Below are positions 56,012 through 64,000 of a stretch of DNA of 64,000 nucleotides, one piece after another (position 1 is the first letter of the stretch; each line of letters begins with the position of its first letter). A model generated the notes under the pieces. The model did not search any database and was not told where the DNA came from. It saw only the letters and a list, made by a program, of their open reading frames with translations. This DNA is from Burkholderiaceae bacterium (lineage in GTDB: Bacteria > Pseudomonadota > Gammaproteobacteria > Burkholderiales > Burkholderiaceae_C). The stretch spans positions 1-64,000 of the forward strand of contig JAEUOU010000028.1 of NCBI GenBank assembly GCA_016790575.1. The letters are read 5' to 3'. The translations under genes were made by a program, and so were the position numbers.

Positions 56012-57790
56012 ATGATGACTCACCAATACAAGCCCGTCTCGGGCATTCATTGCGAAGTGCATTGCGACGATGTGCACCAGCACCGCTTTACCGTCGAAAT
56101 CCGGGTTCCCAGTCCGCAGGCGCAACAGCGAGTCGCGCTCCCGGTCTGGATTCCCGGCAGCTATCTTGTGCGGGAATTCTCACGGCACCTGAACGGGCTG
56201 CAGGCCTTCCAGGGCGCCGATGAGCGGCCCGTTCAGCAAGTGGACAAATGTTGCTGGCAGATCGAATGCACGCCGCAGCAAGCGCTGGTTCTGCGCTACC
56301 AGGTGCAGGCGGTCGACCAGTCGGTACGATCCGCCTGGCTGGATGCGGACCGGGGGTTTTTCAACGGCACCAGCCTGTTCCTGCGGGTTGATGGCTACGC
56401 GGATCGACCCCACACGCTGCACGTTCATCCACCCAGATCCGCTCCTGCCTGGTCGCTGGCCACCGGGCTGACCGCCGTGCGCACCAGGGCGAACGGCTTC
56501 GGGCGCTACCGCGCGGCGGACTATGACGAATTGGTTGATTGCCCGGTCGAAATGGGGCCGTTCTGGAGCGGCGAGTTCACCGCTGGCGGTGTTACGCACC
56601 GCCTGGTGGTTGCCGGCGCCGCGCCCGGTTTTGACAGCGCGAGGCTGCTGGACGAGACCCGACGTATCTGCGAGACGGTCATCCGGTTCTGGCACGGTCG
56701 GGGCAAGCCGCCATTTGACCGCTACATCTTTTTCATCAACGCGGTCCACAGTGGCTACGGCGGTCTGGAGCATCGCAATTCAACCGCCCTGATCTGCAAC
56801 CGCGCCGATCTGCCGCGCCGGGGTGAAAAAGCTCGGACCGAAGGTCACACGACTCTGCTGGGTCTGATCTGCCACGAATACTTTCATACCTGGTGCGTCA
56901 AACGGCTCCGCCCGCAGGAGTTCACTCGCTACGACTACTCGCAAGAAAACTACACCCGGTTGCTGTGGTTTTTCGAGGGCTTCACGAGCTACTACGACGA
57001 TCTCCTGCTGCTGCGCGCCGGCCTGGTCGACCTGCCGGACTACCTGGCGCTGCTGACCAAGACTGTGCAGCAGGTTTTGCAGACCCCGGGACGGCGCGTT
57101 CAATCCGTTGCCCAGGCCAGTTTTGACGCCTGGATCCGCTACTACCGTCCCGACGCCGACACACCCAACACCAGCGTCAGTTACTACACCAAAGGGGCGT
57201 TGGTCGCGTTGTGTTTCGACCTGAGCCTGCGCCAAAGCGGAAAGGGCACGCTGGACAGCGTGATGCGGGGTCTGTGGCGTCGCTGCAAAGGCGGCCCGAT
57301 GCAGGAAGCAGACTTCGTCGCCGAACTTGAACGCTGCGGTGGTCGAAGCTTTTCGGCCGAAGTCGCCGCATGGATTCATGGTACGGACGAGTTGCCCCTG
57401 CGTACCTTGCTGACCGAAACCGGCATGGTCTGGAAGGAAATCGATCCGGCCATGGCGCAATGGCTTGGGCTGAAAGTGAGCGAGTCGACCTCCGGCGTGG
57501 TGATCGACACTGTCCTGCGCGGCGGCGCAGGGGAACAGGCGGGTCTGGCCCCCGGGGACGAATGGCTGGCGGTCGAGTCCGGACCGCCGGGCAAACGCCA
57601 GGTCTGGCGGATACTGAAACTGGACGAGTTGCGGCTCTACGGCTTCACACCCCCGGAGCCCCTGGATATCTGGGTCAGTCGCGACCGCAGAGTGCTGAAA
57701 CTGCGGTTGAAGGTTTCCGACCCGGCCCGAAAAATCGCGCTCGCCGCGCCGGAGAAACCTGACGCGGCAACCACCTGGCCGCAAGCCTGA
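56012..57790 (+). CDS. M61-family glycyl aminopeptidase-like protease with PDZ domain
   Basis: A 592-residue zinc peptidase: an N-terminal beta domain, catalytic domain with HEYFH (288-292) and a downstream glutamate in LLWFFEGF (Glu322), and a C-terminal PDZ-like part (about 485-570, SGVVIDTVLRGGAGEQAGLAPGD). Family members act on Gly/Ala N-termini. No signal peptide was seen, so it is probably cytoplasmic. It overlaps nothing and lies 22 bp after the DUF3429 gene. Confidence 0.87.
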   Translation: MMTHQYKPVSGIHCEVHCDDVHQHRFTVEIRVPSPQAQQRVALPVWIPGSYLVREFSRHLNGLQAFQGADERPVQQVDKCCWQIECTPQQALVLRYQVQAVDQSVRSAWLDADRGFFNGTSLFLRVDGYADRPHTLHVHPPRSAPAWSLATGLTAVRTRANGFGRYRAADYDELVDCPVEMGPFWSGEFTAGGVTHRLVVAGAAPGFDSARLLDETRRICETVIRFWHGRGKPPFDRYIFFINAVHSGYGGLEHRNSTALICNRADLPRRGEKARTEGHTTLLGLICHEYFHTWCVKRLRPQEFTRYDYSQENYTRLLWFFEGFTSYYDDLLLLRAGLVDLPDYLALLTKTVQQVLQTPGRRVQSVAQASFDAWIRYYRPDADTPNTSVSYYTKGALVALCFDLSLRQSGKGTLDSVMRGLWRRCKGGPMQEADFVAELERCGGRSFSAEVAAWIHGTDELPLRTLLTETGMVWKEIDPAMAQWLGLKVSESTSGVVIDTVLRGGAGEQAGLAPGDEWLAVESGPPGKRQVWRILKLDELRLYGFTPPEPLDIWVSRDRRVLKLRLKVSDPARKIALAAPEKPDAATTWPQA

Positions 57791-57830
57791 CAACAGGGAA
57801 GAACGGCGGTGCGGGGCTACGCCGCTGCAA

Positions 57831-58376
57831 TCAAACCACGGGGAAACGCGCTTCGATCTCCTGCCCGAAGCGCGCAGCTGCCTCCCCGCCCCGCACATTG
57901 CGGATAAAGGCATAGGCCTTTTTGACGGCGGCGGTGTACTGCTCGATGTCCTTGGAGGACTCCACGGCAATGCAGGTGTCGTCGGCCAGGGGCCCCAATG
58001 CGTCCTTGAGCAATCGAATGGCCAGCCGCTTTGCCTCGGCAAGGCTGGGACCAGGCTGTGTTGCGGGACCGAAGCCGGAGGCCGGTGCGGCAGCCACCGG
58101 AGACCCGCCAGCCGCCACCGGTGCTGCAACCGGCGCTGCGGCCGCACCGCCCCCACTTGCAGCAACCGGCTCGATCAGTTCCCCGGCAACCAACTCCGCC
58201 AGCAAAGCCTGAGCATCACCCAGCATGGTGCAGACCTTGAAAAGGTCTTCGCCAGTCTTCTTGCCATCCACCATGATCAGCACGGACCGCAGTTTCGGCG
58301 CGAGCCCAGACTGCCGGTTGGCAATGGCTTCAGCCCCTTTGGCCGACTTTCGATAAACCAGACTGCGATTGATCAT
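57831..58376 (-). CDS. Uncharacterised protein with Ala/Pro/Gly-rich linker
   Basis: A 181-residue protein that I do not recognise. The N-terminal 70 residues (SLVYRKSAKGAEAIANRQSG, LRSVLIMVDGKKTGEDLF) look like a small folded domain. A linker from 72 to about 108 is almost only Ala, Gly, Pro and Ser. A C-terminal helical domain (AKRLAIRLLKDALGPLADDTC…) follows. The N-terminus has the look of a small winged-helix domain. It converges on the M61 gene and follows paaK by 106 bp on the same strand. Confidence 0.65.
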   Translation of the reverse strand: MINRSLVYRKSAKGAEAIANRQSGLAPKLRSVLIMVDGKKTGEDLFKVCTMLGDAQALLAELVAGELIEPVAASGGGAAAAPVAAPVAAGGSPVAAAPASGFGPATQPGPSLAEAKRLAIRLLKDALGPLADDTCIAVESSKDIEQYTAAVKKAYAFIRNVRGGEAAARFGQEIEARFPVV

Positions 58377-58482
58377 GTCGTGAAACCACTATTGCGAAAC
58401 TGTCGTGTCTGAGTCTAATCTTGCCCCAGCCAACCTGTCGATGCCAGAAACCCTGATGCCTCGCGTAGGGCAAAAGTTCGTA

Positions 58483-59778
58483 TCAGCGGCTGCGCAAGTC
58501 CAGTACACGCTTGGCTTTGCCCTGGCTGCGCTCTACGCCGCCTTCCGCACGCAGGTCAATTTCAACACTGCTGCCCACATAGACCTTGATTTCATGCTGC
58601 AGTAGCTTGGCCGCCGCACGGGCCTCGATCGCGTCCGGTGACAGACCGGGGCGGGTTTCGACCAGCACCCTGAGGTTGTCCATCGGCCCATCGCGGGTAA
58701 GCACACACTGGTAGTGCGGCGCCAGCTCGGCGCGCTTGAGGATCAGCTCCTCGATCTGGGACGGGAACACGTTCACACCACGGATGATCATCATGTCGTC
58801 GCTGCGGCCGGTGATCTTTTCGATGCGGCGCATGGTGCGTGCGGTGCCCGGCAGCAGCCGGGTCAGGTCGCGCGTGCGGTAGCGGATGATGGGCAGCGCC
58901 TCCTTGGTCAGGCTGGTGAAGACCAGTTCGCCCATCTCGCCGTCGGCCACGGGCTCACCGGTGTCCGGATTGATGATTTCGGGGTAGAAATGGTCTTCCC
59001 AGATGGTCGGGCCGTCCTTGGTCTCGACGCATTCGCTGGCCACGCCCGGGCCCATCACCTCGGACAGGCCGTAGATGTCCACCGCGTCGATGCCGGCTCG
59101 TTTTTCGATCGCCACCCGCATGTCGTTGGTCCAGGGCTCGGCGCCGAAGATGCCGATGCGCAGCGAGGCGTCCGCCGGGTTCAGCCCCTGGCGCTCGAAC
59201 TCGTCGGCAATCGCCAGCATGTAGCTGGGCGTGACCATGATGATGTCGGGGCGGAAGTCCTGGATCAGCTGTACCTGGCGTTCCGTCTGGCCACCGCCGA
59301 AGGGCACCACCGTCAGGCCCAGTTTTTCGGCGCCATAGTGGGCCCCGAGCCCGCCGGTGAACAGGCCGTAGCCGTAGCTCACATGCACCATGTCGCCCGG
59401 GCGGGCCCCGGCAGCGCGAATGCTGCGCGCCACCACACCGGCCCAGGTGTCGATGTCCCTGAGCGTGTAGCCCACCACCGTGGGCTTGCCGGTGGTGCCG
59501 CTGGAGGCATGGATGCGCGCGCATTGCTCCCGTGGCACTGCAAACATGCCAAAGGGATAGCTGTCGCGCAGGTCTTTCTTGGTCGTAAAGGGGAATTTCG
59601 CGAGGTCGGCCAGGGTGTGGAGATCGGTCGGATGCACGCCGGCCGCGTCGAATTTGGCGCGGTAGACCGGCGAATTCGCGTACGCATGGGCCAGGGTCGA
59701 TTTCAGGCGCTTGAGCTGCAGGGTACGCAGCTCGTCAATACTGGATTTTTCGATCGGCTCCAGGGAAAAGGCGCTCAT
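58483..59778 (-). CDS. paaK: Phenylacetate-CoA ligase
   Basis: A 431-residue adenylate-forming ligase with ATP motif SSGTTGKPTVVGYT, core DIYGLSEVMGPGVA and C-terminal GRSDDMMIIRGVNVFPSQIEE. It activates phenylacetate to its CoA thioester, the first step of aerobic phenylacetate breakdown. Translation overlaps paaI by four bases. The multicomponent epoxidase paaABCDE is not in the window. Confidence 0.93.
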   Translation of the reverse strand: MSAFSLEPIEKSSIDELRTLQLKRLKSTLAHAYANSPVYRAKFDAAGVHPTDLHTLADLAKFPFTTKKDLRDSYPFGMFAVPREQCARIHASSGTTGKPTVVGYTLRDIDTWAGVVARSIRAAGARPGDMVHVSYGYGLFTGGLGAHYGAEKLGLTVVPFGGGQTERQVQLIQDFRPDIIMVTPSYMLAIADEFERQGLNPADASLRIGIFGAEPWTNDMRVAIEKRAGIDAVDIYGLSEVMGPGVASECVETKDGPTIWEDHFYPEIINPDTGEPVADGEMGELVFTSLTKEALPIIRYRTRDLTRLLPGTARTMRRIEKITGRSDDMMIIRGVNVFPSQIEELILKRAELAPHYQCVLTRDGPMDNLRVLVETRPGLSPDAIEARAAAKLLQHEIKVYVGSSVEIDLRAEGGVERSQGKAKRVLDLRSR

Positions 59779-60260
59779 GCTTGATCTCCACTGTCGGGGG
59801 TCTCGGGAATGACGGTGCCCTGAATCTGGGCGCTCTTGCCACGAAACAAGGCCACGATCTGCCCCTTCTGATTGGTCACCTTCATGTCATAGATGCCGTG
59901 GCGACCGCTGAGGGTCTGCTCCAGACCTTCGCAGGTCAGCATGTCCCCAAGCTGGCCGGGTCGCAGGAACTCGATGCTGCAGCCGGCCGCCACGGTATTG
60001 CGGTTGTGGCTGTTGCAGGCAAACGCAAACGTGGAATCGGCCAGGGTGAAGATGAAGCCGCCATGGCAGATCTGGTGCCCGTTGAGGTGGCGCTCGCTCA
60101 CCACCATGCGCATCACGGCGCGGCCGGGTTCGCACAACACCAGCTCCATGCCCATGGTGGCCTTCGAAGCGGTGTCAACCGAAAACATCGCCTGACCCAC
60201 CCGGTGCGCGAGGTCGCGGGCCTGCTCGGGGGTATGGTGTGTGACAGGTTGATGACTCAT
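59775..60260 (-). CDS. paaI: PaaI-type acyl-CoA thioesterase (hotdog fold)
   Basis: A 161-residue hotdog-fold thioesterase; the active-site region is NGHQICHGGFIFTLADSTFAFACNS. It frees CoA from dead-end hydroxyphenylacetyl-CoA in the phenylacetate pathway. The start at 60260 lies just 4 bp after paaG; the 48 codons upstream are paaG sequence. It overlaps paaK by four bases. Confidence 0.92.
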   Translation of the reverse strand: MSHQPVTHHTPEQARDLAHRVGQAMFSVDTASKATMGMELVLCEPGRAVMRMVVSERHLNGHQICHGGFIFTLADSTFAFACNSHNRNTVAAGCSIEFLRPGQLGDMLTCEGLEQTLSGRHGIYDMKVTNQKGQIVALFRGKSAQIQGTVIPETPDSGDQA

Positions 60261-60264
60261 GGGT

Positions 60265-61059
60265 TCATTCGCCTTTGAACTGGGCCGGGCGCTTTTGCAG
60301 AAAAGCCAGCACCCCTTCGATGTAATCGTGCGTGCGACCAAGCGCCGACTGAGTATCCCGCTCTGCGTCCAGCTGTTCGTTGAGTGTGCGGGTGGAGGCG
60401 TCACGCAACAGGTGTCGTGTGGCCACCAGCGCCTTGGTCGGCATCACCGACAGCCGCTCGGCCAAGGCCAGGGCAGCAGCCATCGGCTCCTCGGCGATGT
60501 CCCAGATCACGCCCCAGTCACGTGCCTGCGTTGCAGAGAGTTTGTCCCCGGTCATCGCCAGGGCCGTGGCGCGCGCCAGCCCCAGCCGCTCGACCAGAAA
60601 CCAGCTGCCGCCGGCGTCCGGAATCAGCCCGATCTTGCTGAACGCCTGAATGAAGCTCGCCCCCGGTGCGGCAATGGCGATGTCACAGGTCATGACCAGG
60701 GAAGCCCCGGCACCGGCGGCCACGCCGTTGACGGCCGCGATGGTCGGCACACGCAGGGCCTGCAGCCGGCGTACGGTGGGGTTGAAGGCCTGGTCGATGA
60801 TCGGGCCTGGATCGGCGCGCGCCACCATGTCCGGGCCAGGTGTGAAATCGAACTCGGCCAGATCGGCACCGGCACAGAACCCCCGCCCGGCACCGGTGAT
60901 GACCAGCGCCCGAATGGCGGGGTTGTTTTCCACCCGGGCCATCGCGTCACCGAGGTCACGGTGCATCTGGCGAGTGAAGCTGTTCAGCGCCTGAGGGCGG
61001 TTGAGCGTGGCCACCGCTACGGCGCCCCGTTCTTCGTACAGTACGGTCGGTTCGGTCAT
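60265..61059 (-). CDS. paaG: PaaG, ring-1,2-epoxyphenylacetyl-CoA isomerase (crotonase family)
   Basis: A 264-residue crotonase-fold enzyme with oxyanion-hole segments GRGFCAGADLAEF and GVAAGAGASLVMTCD and the PaaG-typical AFSKIGLIPDAGGSWFLVERLG. It converts the ring epoxide of phenylacetyl-CoA to the oxepin. It is the first gene of paaG-paaI-paaK and divergent from another crotonase gene, sharing a palindromic operator. Confidence 0.9.
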   Translation of the reverse strand: MTEPTVLYEERGAVAVATLNRPQALNSFTRQMHRDLGDAMARVENNPAIRALVITGAGRGFCAGADLAEFDFTPGPDMVARADPGPIIDQAFNPTVRRLQALRVPTIAAVNGVAAGAGASLVMTCDIAIAAPGASFIQAFSKIGLIPDAGGSWFLVERLGLARATALAMTGDKLSATQARDWGVIWDIAEEPMAAALALAERLSVMPTKALVATRHLLRDASTRTLNEQLDAERDTQSALGRTHDYIEGVLAFLQKRPAQFKGE

Positions 61060-61091
61060 GAGGTCTCCTTGGGCGCGGAATGTACCATTCA

Positions 61092-61107
61092 CCGACCATT
61101 CGGTCGG
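61092..61107. promoter_or_regulatory. TetR-type palindrome between paaG and the divergent hydratase gene
   Basis: CCGACC-ATTC-GGTCGG lies between the two start codons, 33-48 bp before paaG. This form is typical of TetR-family repressors; PaaR is the expected binder by context, but no tetR gene is in the window. Confidence 0.65.
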
Positions 61108-61176
61108 CTAATGTTTTCCCTTGGTTATAGTCGAGGACGACATCCCGCCATTTCACCAGAAACCTAGGAAACCGCC

Positions 61177-61956
61177 ATGGCCTACAACACCATTGAAGTC
61201 CGTATCGAAGCCGAGAAAGTTGGCGTCATCACGCTCAATCGCCCCAAAGCTCTCAACGCCCTCAACAGCGAACTGATGGACGAACTGGGTTCAGCACTCA
61301 AGGCCTTTGATGCCGATGAGGCGATTGGTTGCATCATCATCACTGGCTCCGAGAAGGCATTCGCGGCTGGCGCCGATATTTCGGCGATGGCGAAATACGA
61401 GTTTGCCGAGGTCTACCGGAACGACTTCATCACCCGCAACTGGGAAACCATTCGCAGCGTGCGCAAGCCGGTGATTGCCGCCGTGGCCGGTTTTGCGCTG
61501 GGTGGCGGCTGCGAGCTGGCCATGATGTGTGACTTCATGATTGCGGCTGACAACGCGAAATTCGGCCAACCGGAGATCAAGATCGGCATCATCCCCGGTG
61601 CCGGCGGCACACAGCGCCTGCCGCGCGCGGTGGGCAAGTCCAAGGCCATGGACATGGTCCTTACCGGTCGCATGATGGACGCCCAGGAAGCCGAGCGCGC
61701 GGGGCTCGTCAGCCGGGTGGTGCCACTGGACAAGCTGATGGACGAGGCGCTGGGCGCGGCCCTGGTGATCTGCGGCTTCGGCCAGCTGGCCACGATGGCG
61801 GCCAAAGAAAGTGTGAACCGCGCTTTCGAAAGTGGTCTGAGCGACGGCGTGATGTTCGAGCGGCGGATTTTCCACAGCCTGTTTGCGACCGCCGACCAGA
61901 AAGAAGGTATGGACGCTTTCCTGAACAAGCGGCCACCCCACTTCACCAACCGTTGA
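61177..61956 (+). CDS. Enoyl-CoA hydratase (PaaF-like or short-chain)
   Basis: A 259-residue crotonase with both catalytic glutamates in place ([13 protein letters not shown] and [20 protein letters not shown]) and oxyanion motif [10 protein letters not shown]. It hydrates enoyl-CoA in beta-oxidation or the late phenylacetate path. TAGGAAA precedes the ATG. The shared palindrome with paaG supports a phenylacetate role, but a general EchA role is possible. Confidence 0.87.
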   Translation: MAYNTIEVRIEAEKVGVITLNRPKALNALNSELMDELGSALKAFDADEAIGCIIITGSEKAFAAGADISAMAKYEFAEVYRNDFITRNWETIRSVRKPVIAAVAGFALGGGCELAMMCDFMIAADNAKFGQPEIKIGIIPGAGGTQRLPRAVGKSKAMDMVLTGRMMDAQEAERAGLVSRVVPLDKLMDEALGAALVICGFGQLATMAAKESVNRAFESGLSDGVMFERRIFHSLFATADQKEGMDAFLNKRPPHFTNR

Positions 61957-61993
61957 AAAACCGCCGCCGTTTTTTGCTAAAATCCGCGGCTTC

Positions 61994-62070
61994 GGTGGTA
62001 TAGCTCAGTTGGTTAGAGCGCAGCATTCATAATGCTGATGTCCCAGGTTCAAGTCCCGGTACCACCACCA
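61994..62070 (+). tRNA. tRNA-Met (anticodon CAU, CCA encoded)
   Basis: A complete 77-nt cloverleaf: acceptor GGTGGTA pairs with TACCACC, then A and encoded CCA. The D-arm is GCTC-AGTTGGTTA-GAGC, the anticodon stem CAGCA/TGCTG with loop TTCATAA, and the T-loop GGTTCAAGTCC. The acceptor is fully paired at 1-72, so it is an elongator-type tRNA rather than initiator. A lysidine-modified tRNA-Ile with CAU cannot be fully excluded by eye. Confidence 0.95.
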
Positions 62071-62076
62071 TACTGA

Positions 62077-62107
62077 AAACCCCAGCCCGATTAGGCTGGG
62101 GTTTTTT
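62077..62107 (+). terminator. Rho-independent terminator after tRNA-Met
   Basis: The stem CCCCAGCC-CGATTA-GGCTGGGG is followed by TTTTTT, 7 bp after the tRNA 3' end. Confidence 0.93.
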
Positions 62108-62154
62108 CTTCTGGCTGCTACACTGCGCCCGCCCACAGCTTCTGGACAGACACC

Positions 62155-62502
62155 ATGAACCGCTGCCTCAAACTCCTGCTGCCCTTCGCCTTGGCCGCTG
62201 CGACCTGCGCCTTGCAGGCACAGACCCTCAAGCGACCGTTTCCGCCCCATGCCTTGCGCGGCAACCTGATAGTGACCGCGCCACCGGAAGTCACGCTAGA
62301 CGGACGCGCGGACCGACTCTCCCCGGGCGCCCGTATCCGCAATACCCAGAACACGATTGCCCTGTCAGGCAGCCTGGTAGGTCAGGAGCTGGTTGTCAAC
62401 TACGCCCGGGATGCGGCGGGACTGCTGCACGAAGTCTGGATCCTGACCGAGACCGAGGCCGCCGAAAAGCGGCCCACTGCGGCCGACCTCGCCCGCCGCT
62501 GA
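62155..62502 (+). CDS. Small exported protein of unknown function
   Basis: A 115-residue protein with a clear signal peptide (…LLLPFALAAATCALQAQ). The mature part is about 90 residues of mainly beta-type sequence (GNLIVTAPPEVTLDGRADRLSPGARIRN, LVGQELVVNYARD) and a charged C-terminal helix. No cysteines or known motif remain in the mature part. It stands between a tRNA terminator and miaB. Family not recognised. Confidence 0.75.
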   Translation: MNRCLKLLLPFALAAATCALQAQTLKRPFPPHALRGNLIVTAPPEVTLDGRADRLSPGARIRNTQNTIALSGSLVGQELVVNYARDAAGLLHEVWILTETEAAEKRPTAADLARR

Positions 62503-62569
62503 ACCGGGCGGGGGGCGACATCCCGACGGCGACGGGCCTAAGGGGCAAACCAACCGCCTTTTGAGCCCA

Positions 62570-62600
62570 TACCCATGGCAAAACGGTCATGTTTTGCTAT
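62570..62600. repeat. Dispersed intergenic repeat, copy G
   Basis: The copy reads TACCCATGGCAAAACGGTC then ATGTTTTGCTAT, ending 24 bp before the miaB start. It lies in a promoter region rather than at a gene end, so it is one of two exceptions in orientation. Confidence 0.7.
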
Positions 62601-62624
62601 CCTTTTTCATACCATCAATTCGCC

Positions 62625-63977
62625 ATGTCCAAGAAAGTTTTCATCAAAACCTTCGGCTGCCAGATGAACGAGTACGACTCGGACAAGATGGCCGATGTGC
62701 TGGGCGCCGCCGAGGGCTACGAGCCCACGCAGGACGTCGAAGAAGCCGACCTGATCCTGTTCAACACCTGCTCGGTGCGCGAAAAGGCGCAGGAGAAGGT
62801 GTTTTCCGACCTGGGCCGGGTGCAGCACCTGAAACAAAAAGGCGTGCTGATCGGCGTGGGCGGTTGTGTGGCCAGCCAGGAAGGCGCCGAAATCATCAAA
62901 CGGGCGCCGTATGTGGACGTGGTGTTCGGCCCGCAGACCCTGCACCGTCTGCCCGAGATGCTCAAGGCCCGCGCGCGTCAGGCACGCCCGCAGGTGGACA
63001 TCAGCTTTCCCGAGATCGAGAAGTTCGACCACCTGCCCCCGGCACGCGTCGACGGCGCCTCGGCTTTTGTGTCGATCATGGAAGGCTGCAGCAAATACTG
63101 CAGCTACTGCGTCGTGCCCTACACCCGGGGCGAAGAGGTCAGCCGCCCGTTCGAGGACGTGCTGGTCGAGGTGGCCGGACTGGCCGATCAGGGGGTGAAA
63201 GAAGTCACGCTGCTGGGCCAGAACGTGAACGCCTACCGCGGCGCGATGGGCGACAGCGGCGAGATCGCCGACTTCGCCCTGCTGATCGAGTACGTGGCCG
63301 ACATCCCCGGCATCGAGCGCATCCGCTACACCACCAGCCACCCCAACGAGTTCACCCAGCGGCTGATCGACGTCTATGCCAAGGTGCCCAAACTCGTCAG
63401 CCACCTGCACCTGCCGGTGCAGCACGGCAGTGACCGCATCCTGATGGCCATGAAGCGCGGCTACACCGCCATGGAATACAAGAGCACGATCCGCAAGCTG
63501 CGCGCCGTGCGCCCGGACATGGCCATGAGCAGCGACTTCATCGTCGGCTTCCCCGGCGAGACCGAAGACGATTTCGGCAAGATGATGAAGCTGATCGAGG
63601 ACGTGGGCTACGACACCAGCTTCAGCTTCATCTTCAGCCCCCGGCCGGGCACACCCGCCGCCAACCTGCCCGACGACACCCCGCACGAGGTCAAGCTGCG
63701 GCGCCTGCAGCACCTGCAGGCCACCATCGAGGCCAACGTGCGCCGCATCAGCGACAGCCGCGTCGGCACGGTGCAGCGCATTCTGGTGGAGCGCCCCGCG
63801 CGCAAGGACCCGACCGAGCTGGCCGGCCGCACCGCCTGCAACCGCGTGGTGAACTTTCCCGGCGGCCCGAACGCGGCGCGCCTGATCGGCCAGATGGTGG
63901 ATGTGCGCATCACCCAGGCCTACCCGCACTCACTGCGGGGCGAAGTGCTGCTGGCCGAATCGGTGACGACCGCCTGA
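62625..63977 (+). CDS. miaB: tRNA-2-methylthio-N6-dimethylallyladenosine synthase
   Basis: A 450-residue radical SAM methylthiotransferase. The N-terminal UPF0004 domain carries the auxiliary cluster cysteines 12, 49 and 81. The radical SAM motif is Cys155-x3-Cys159-x2-Cys162 (GCSKYCSYC), and a TRAM domain ends the protein. It modifies A37 of tRNAs reading UNN codons. The ATG at 62625 begins the conserved [16 protein letters not shown]; the upstream in-frame ATG lies in a repeat. No strong ribosome site was seen. Confidence 0.96.
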   Translation: MSKKVFIKTFGCQMNEYDSDKMADVLGAAEGYEPTQDVEEADLILFNTCSVREKAQEKVFSDLGRVQHLKQKGVLIGVGGCVASQEGAEIIKRAPYVDVVFGPQTLHRLPEMLKARARQARPQVDISFPEIEKFDHLPPARVDGASAFVSIMEGCSKYCSYCVVPYTRGEEVSRPFEDVLVEVAGLADQGVKEVTLLGQNVNAYRGAMGDSGEIADFALLIEYVADIPGIERIRYTTSHPNEFTQRLIDVYAKVPKLVSHLHLPVQHGSDRILMAMKRGYTAMEYKSTIRKLRAVRPDMAMSSDFIVGFPGETEDDFGKMMKLIEDVGYDTSFSFIFSPRPGTPAANLPDDTPHEVKLRRLQHLQATIEANVRRISDSRVGTVQRILVERPARKDPTELAGRTACNRVVNFPGGPNAARLIGQMVDVRITQAYPHSLRGEVLLAESVTTA

Positions 63978-63980
63978 AAT

Positions 63981-64000
63981 TGTTATCTTATTGATAGCAA
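63981..64000. repeat. Dispersed intergenic repeat, start of copy H (cut by window end)
   Basis: TGTTATCTTATTGATAGCAA directly follows the miaB stop. It has the hairpin-first arrangement (near GTTATC…GATAGC) seen after other genes; the rest lies beyond the window. Confidence 0.55.

Noticed and set aside
56780-58165. A 461-codon minus-strand open frame
   Set aside because: It is the shadow of the M61 peptidase, whose zinc site is intact.
58405-58605. A 66-codon frame that could be a small gene in the gap before paaK
   Set aside because: Most of it overlaps the paaK 3' end on the other strand and it has no ribosome site.
62607-63929. A 440-codon minus-strand open frame
   Set aside because: It is opposite miaB, which carries all six cluster cysteines.

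Overview
The window is a piece of a G+C-rich betaproteobacterial chromosome, most likely Burkholderiales close to Comamonadaceae. This rests on recalled protein similarity and gene order: dusB-fis-purH, pyrR-pyrB with a degenerate pyrC, a pilGHIJ-chpA cluster and a hemL-linked ThiD-like protein. It carries Calvin-cycle genes and sulfide-oxidation genes, which suggests a facultative sulfur-oxidising chemolithoautotroph. No phage, insertion sequence, CRISPR array or rRNA was seen.

Positions 1-14052 hold two Calvin-cycle blocks, each divergent from its own LysR-type CbbR. The first, transcribed towards position 1, is cbbY, rpe (cbbE), fbp (cbbF), prk (cbbP), tkt (cbbT), gph (cbbZ) and gap (cbbG, cut by the window edge). 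The second is a form I RuBisCO operon, cbbL-cbbS-cbbQ-cbbO, ending in a small uncharacterised gene.

Positions 14087-26237 hold signalling and sulfur/redox genes. A receiver-cyclase-like regulator is divergent from a large hybrid histidine kinase. Then come a periplasmic rhodanese, an orphan ParA, an FNR-like regulator with an incomplete cysteine set and a thioredoxin-fold protein. A cytochrome c4-rhodanese pair has a good FNR-type box at its promoter. An arsR-fccA-fccB-cytochrome c4 series resembles a (per)sulfide-controlled sulfide dehydrogenase operon.

Positions 26344-35435 hold an iron-type ABC transporter without a binding protein, then algH-ruvX-pyrR-pyrB-pyrC'-plsC, divergent from a photolyase. 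Positions 35475-45203 encode the type IV pilus chemosensory system pilG-pilH-pilI-pilJ-chpA. Positions 45265-57790 hold housekeeping genes: rubredoxin, a ThiD-like protein, hemL, purH-fis-dusB, ychF, a MOSC protein, a UbiH-type hydroxylase, dsbC and an M61 peptidase.

Positions 57831-61956 hold phenylacetate genes (paaK, paaI, paaG and a divergent enoyl-CoA hydratase) around a TetR-type palindrome. tRNA-Met, a small secreted protein and miaB close the window.

Three observations stand out. A dispersed intergenic repeat of about 31-43 bp occurs in eight copies, six of them just after a gene's 3' end in the same relative orientation. A 9-mer, TTATATTCA, is shared by the cbb and fcc control regions. 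Several proteins keep a family fold but lack key residues: the cyclase-like domain, the ThiD-like protein, the PyrC-like protein and the FNR-like protein.
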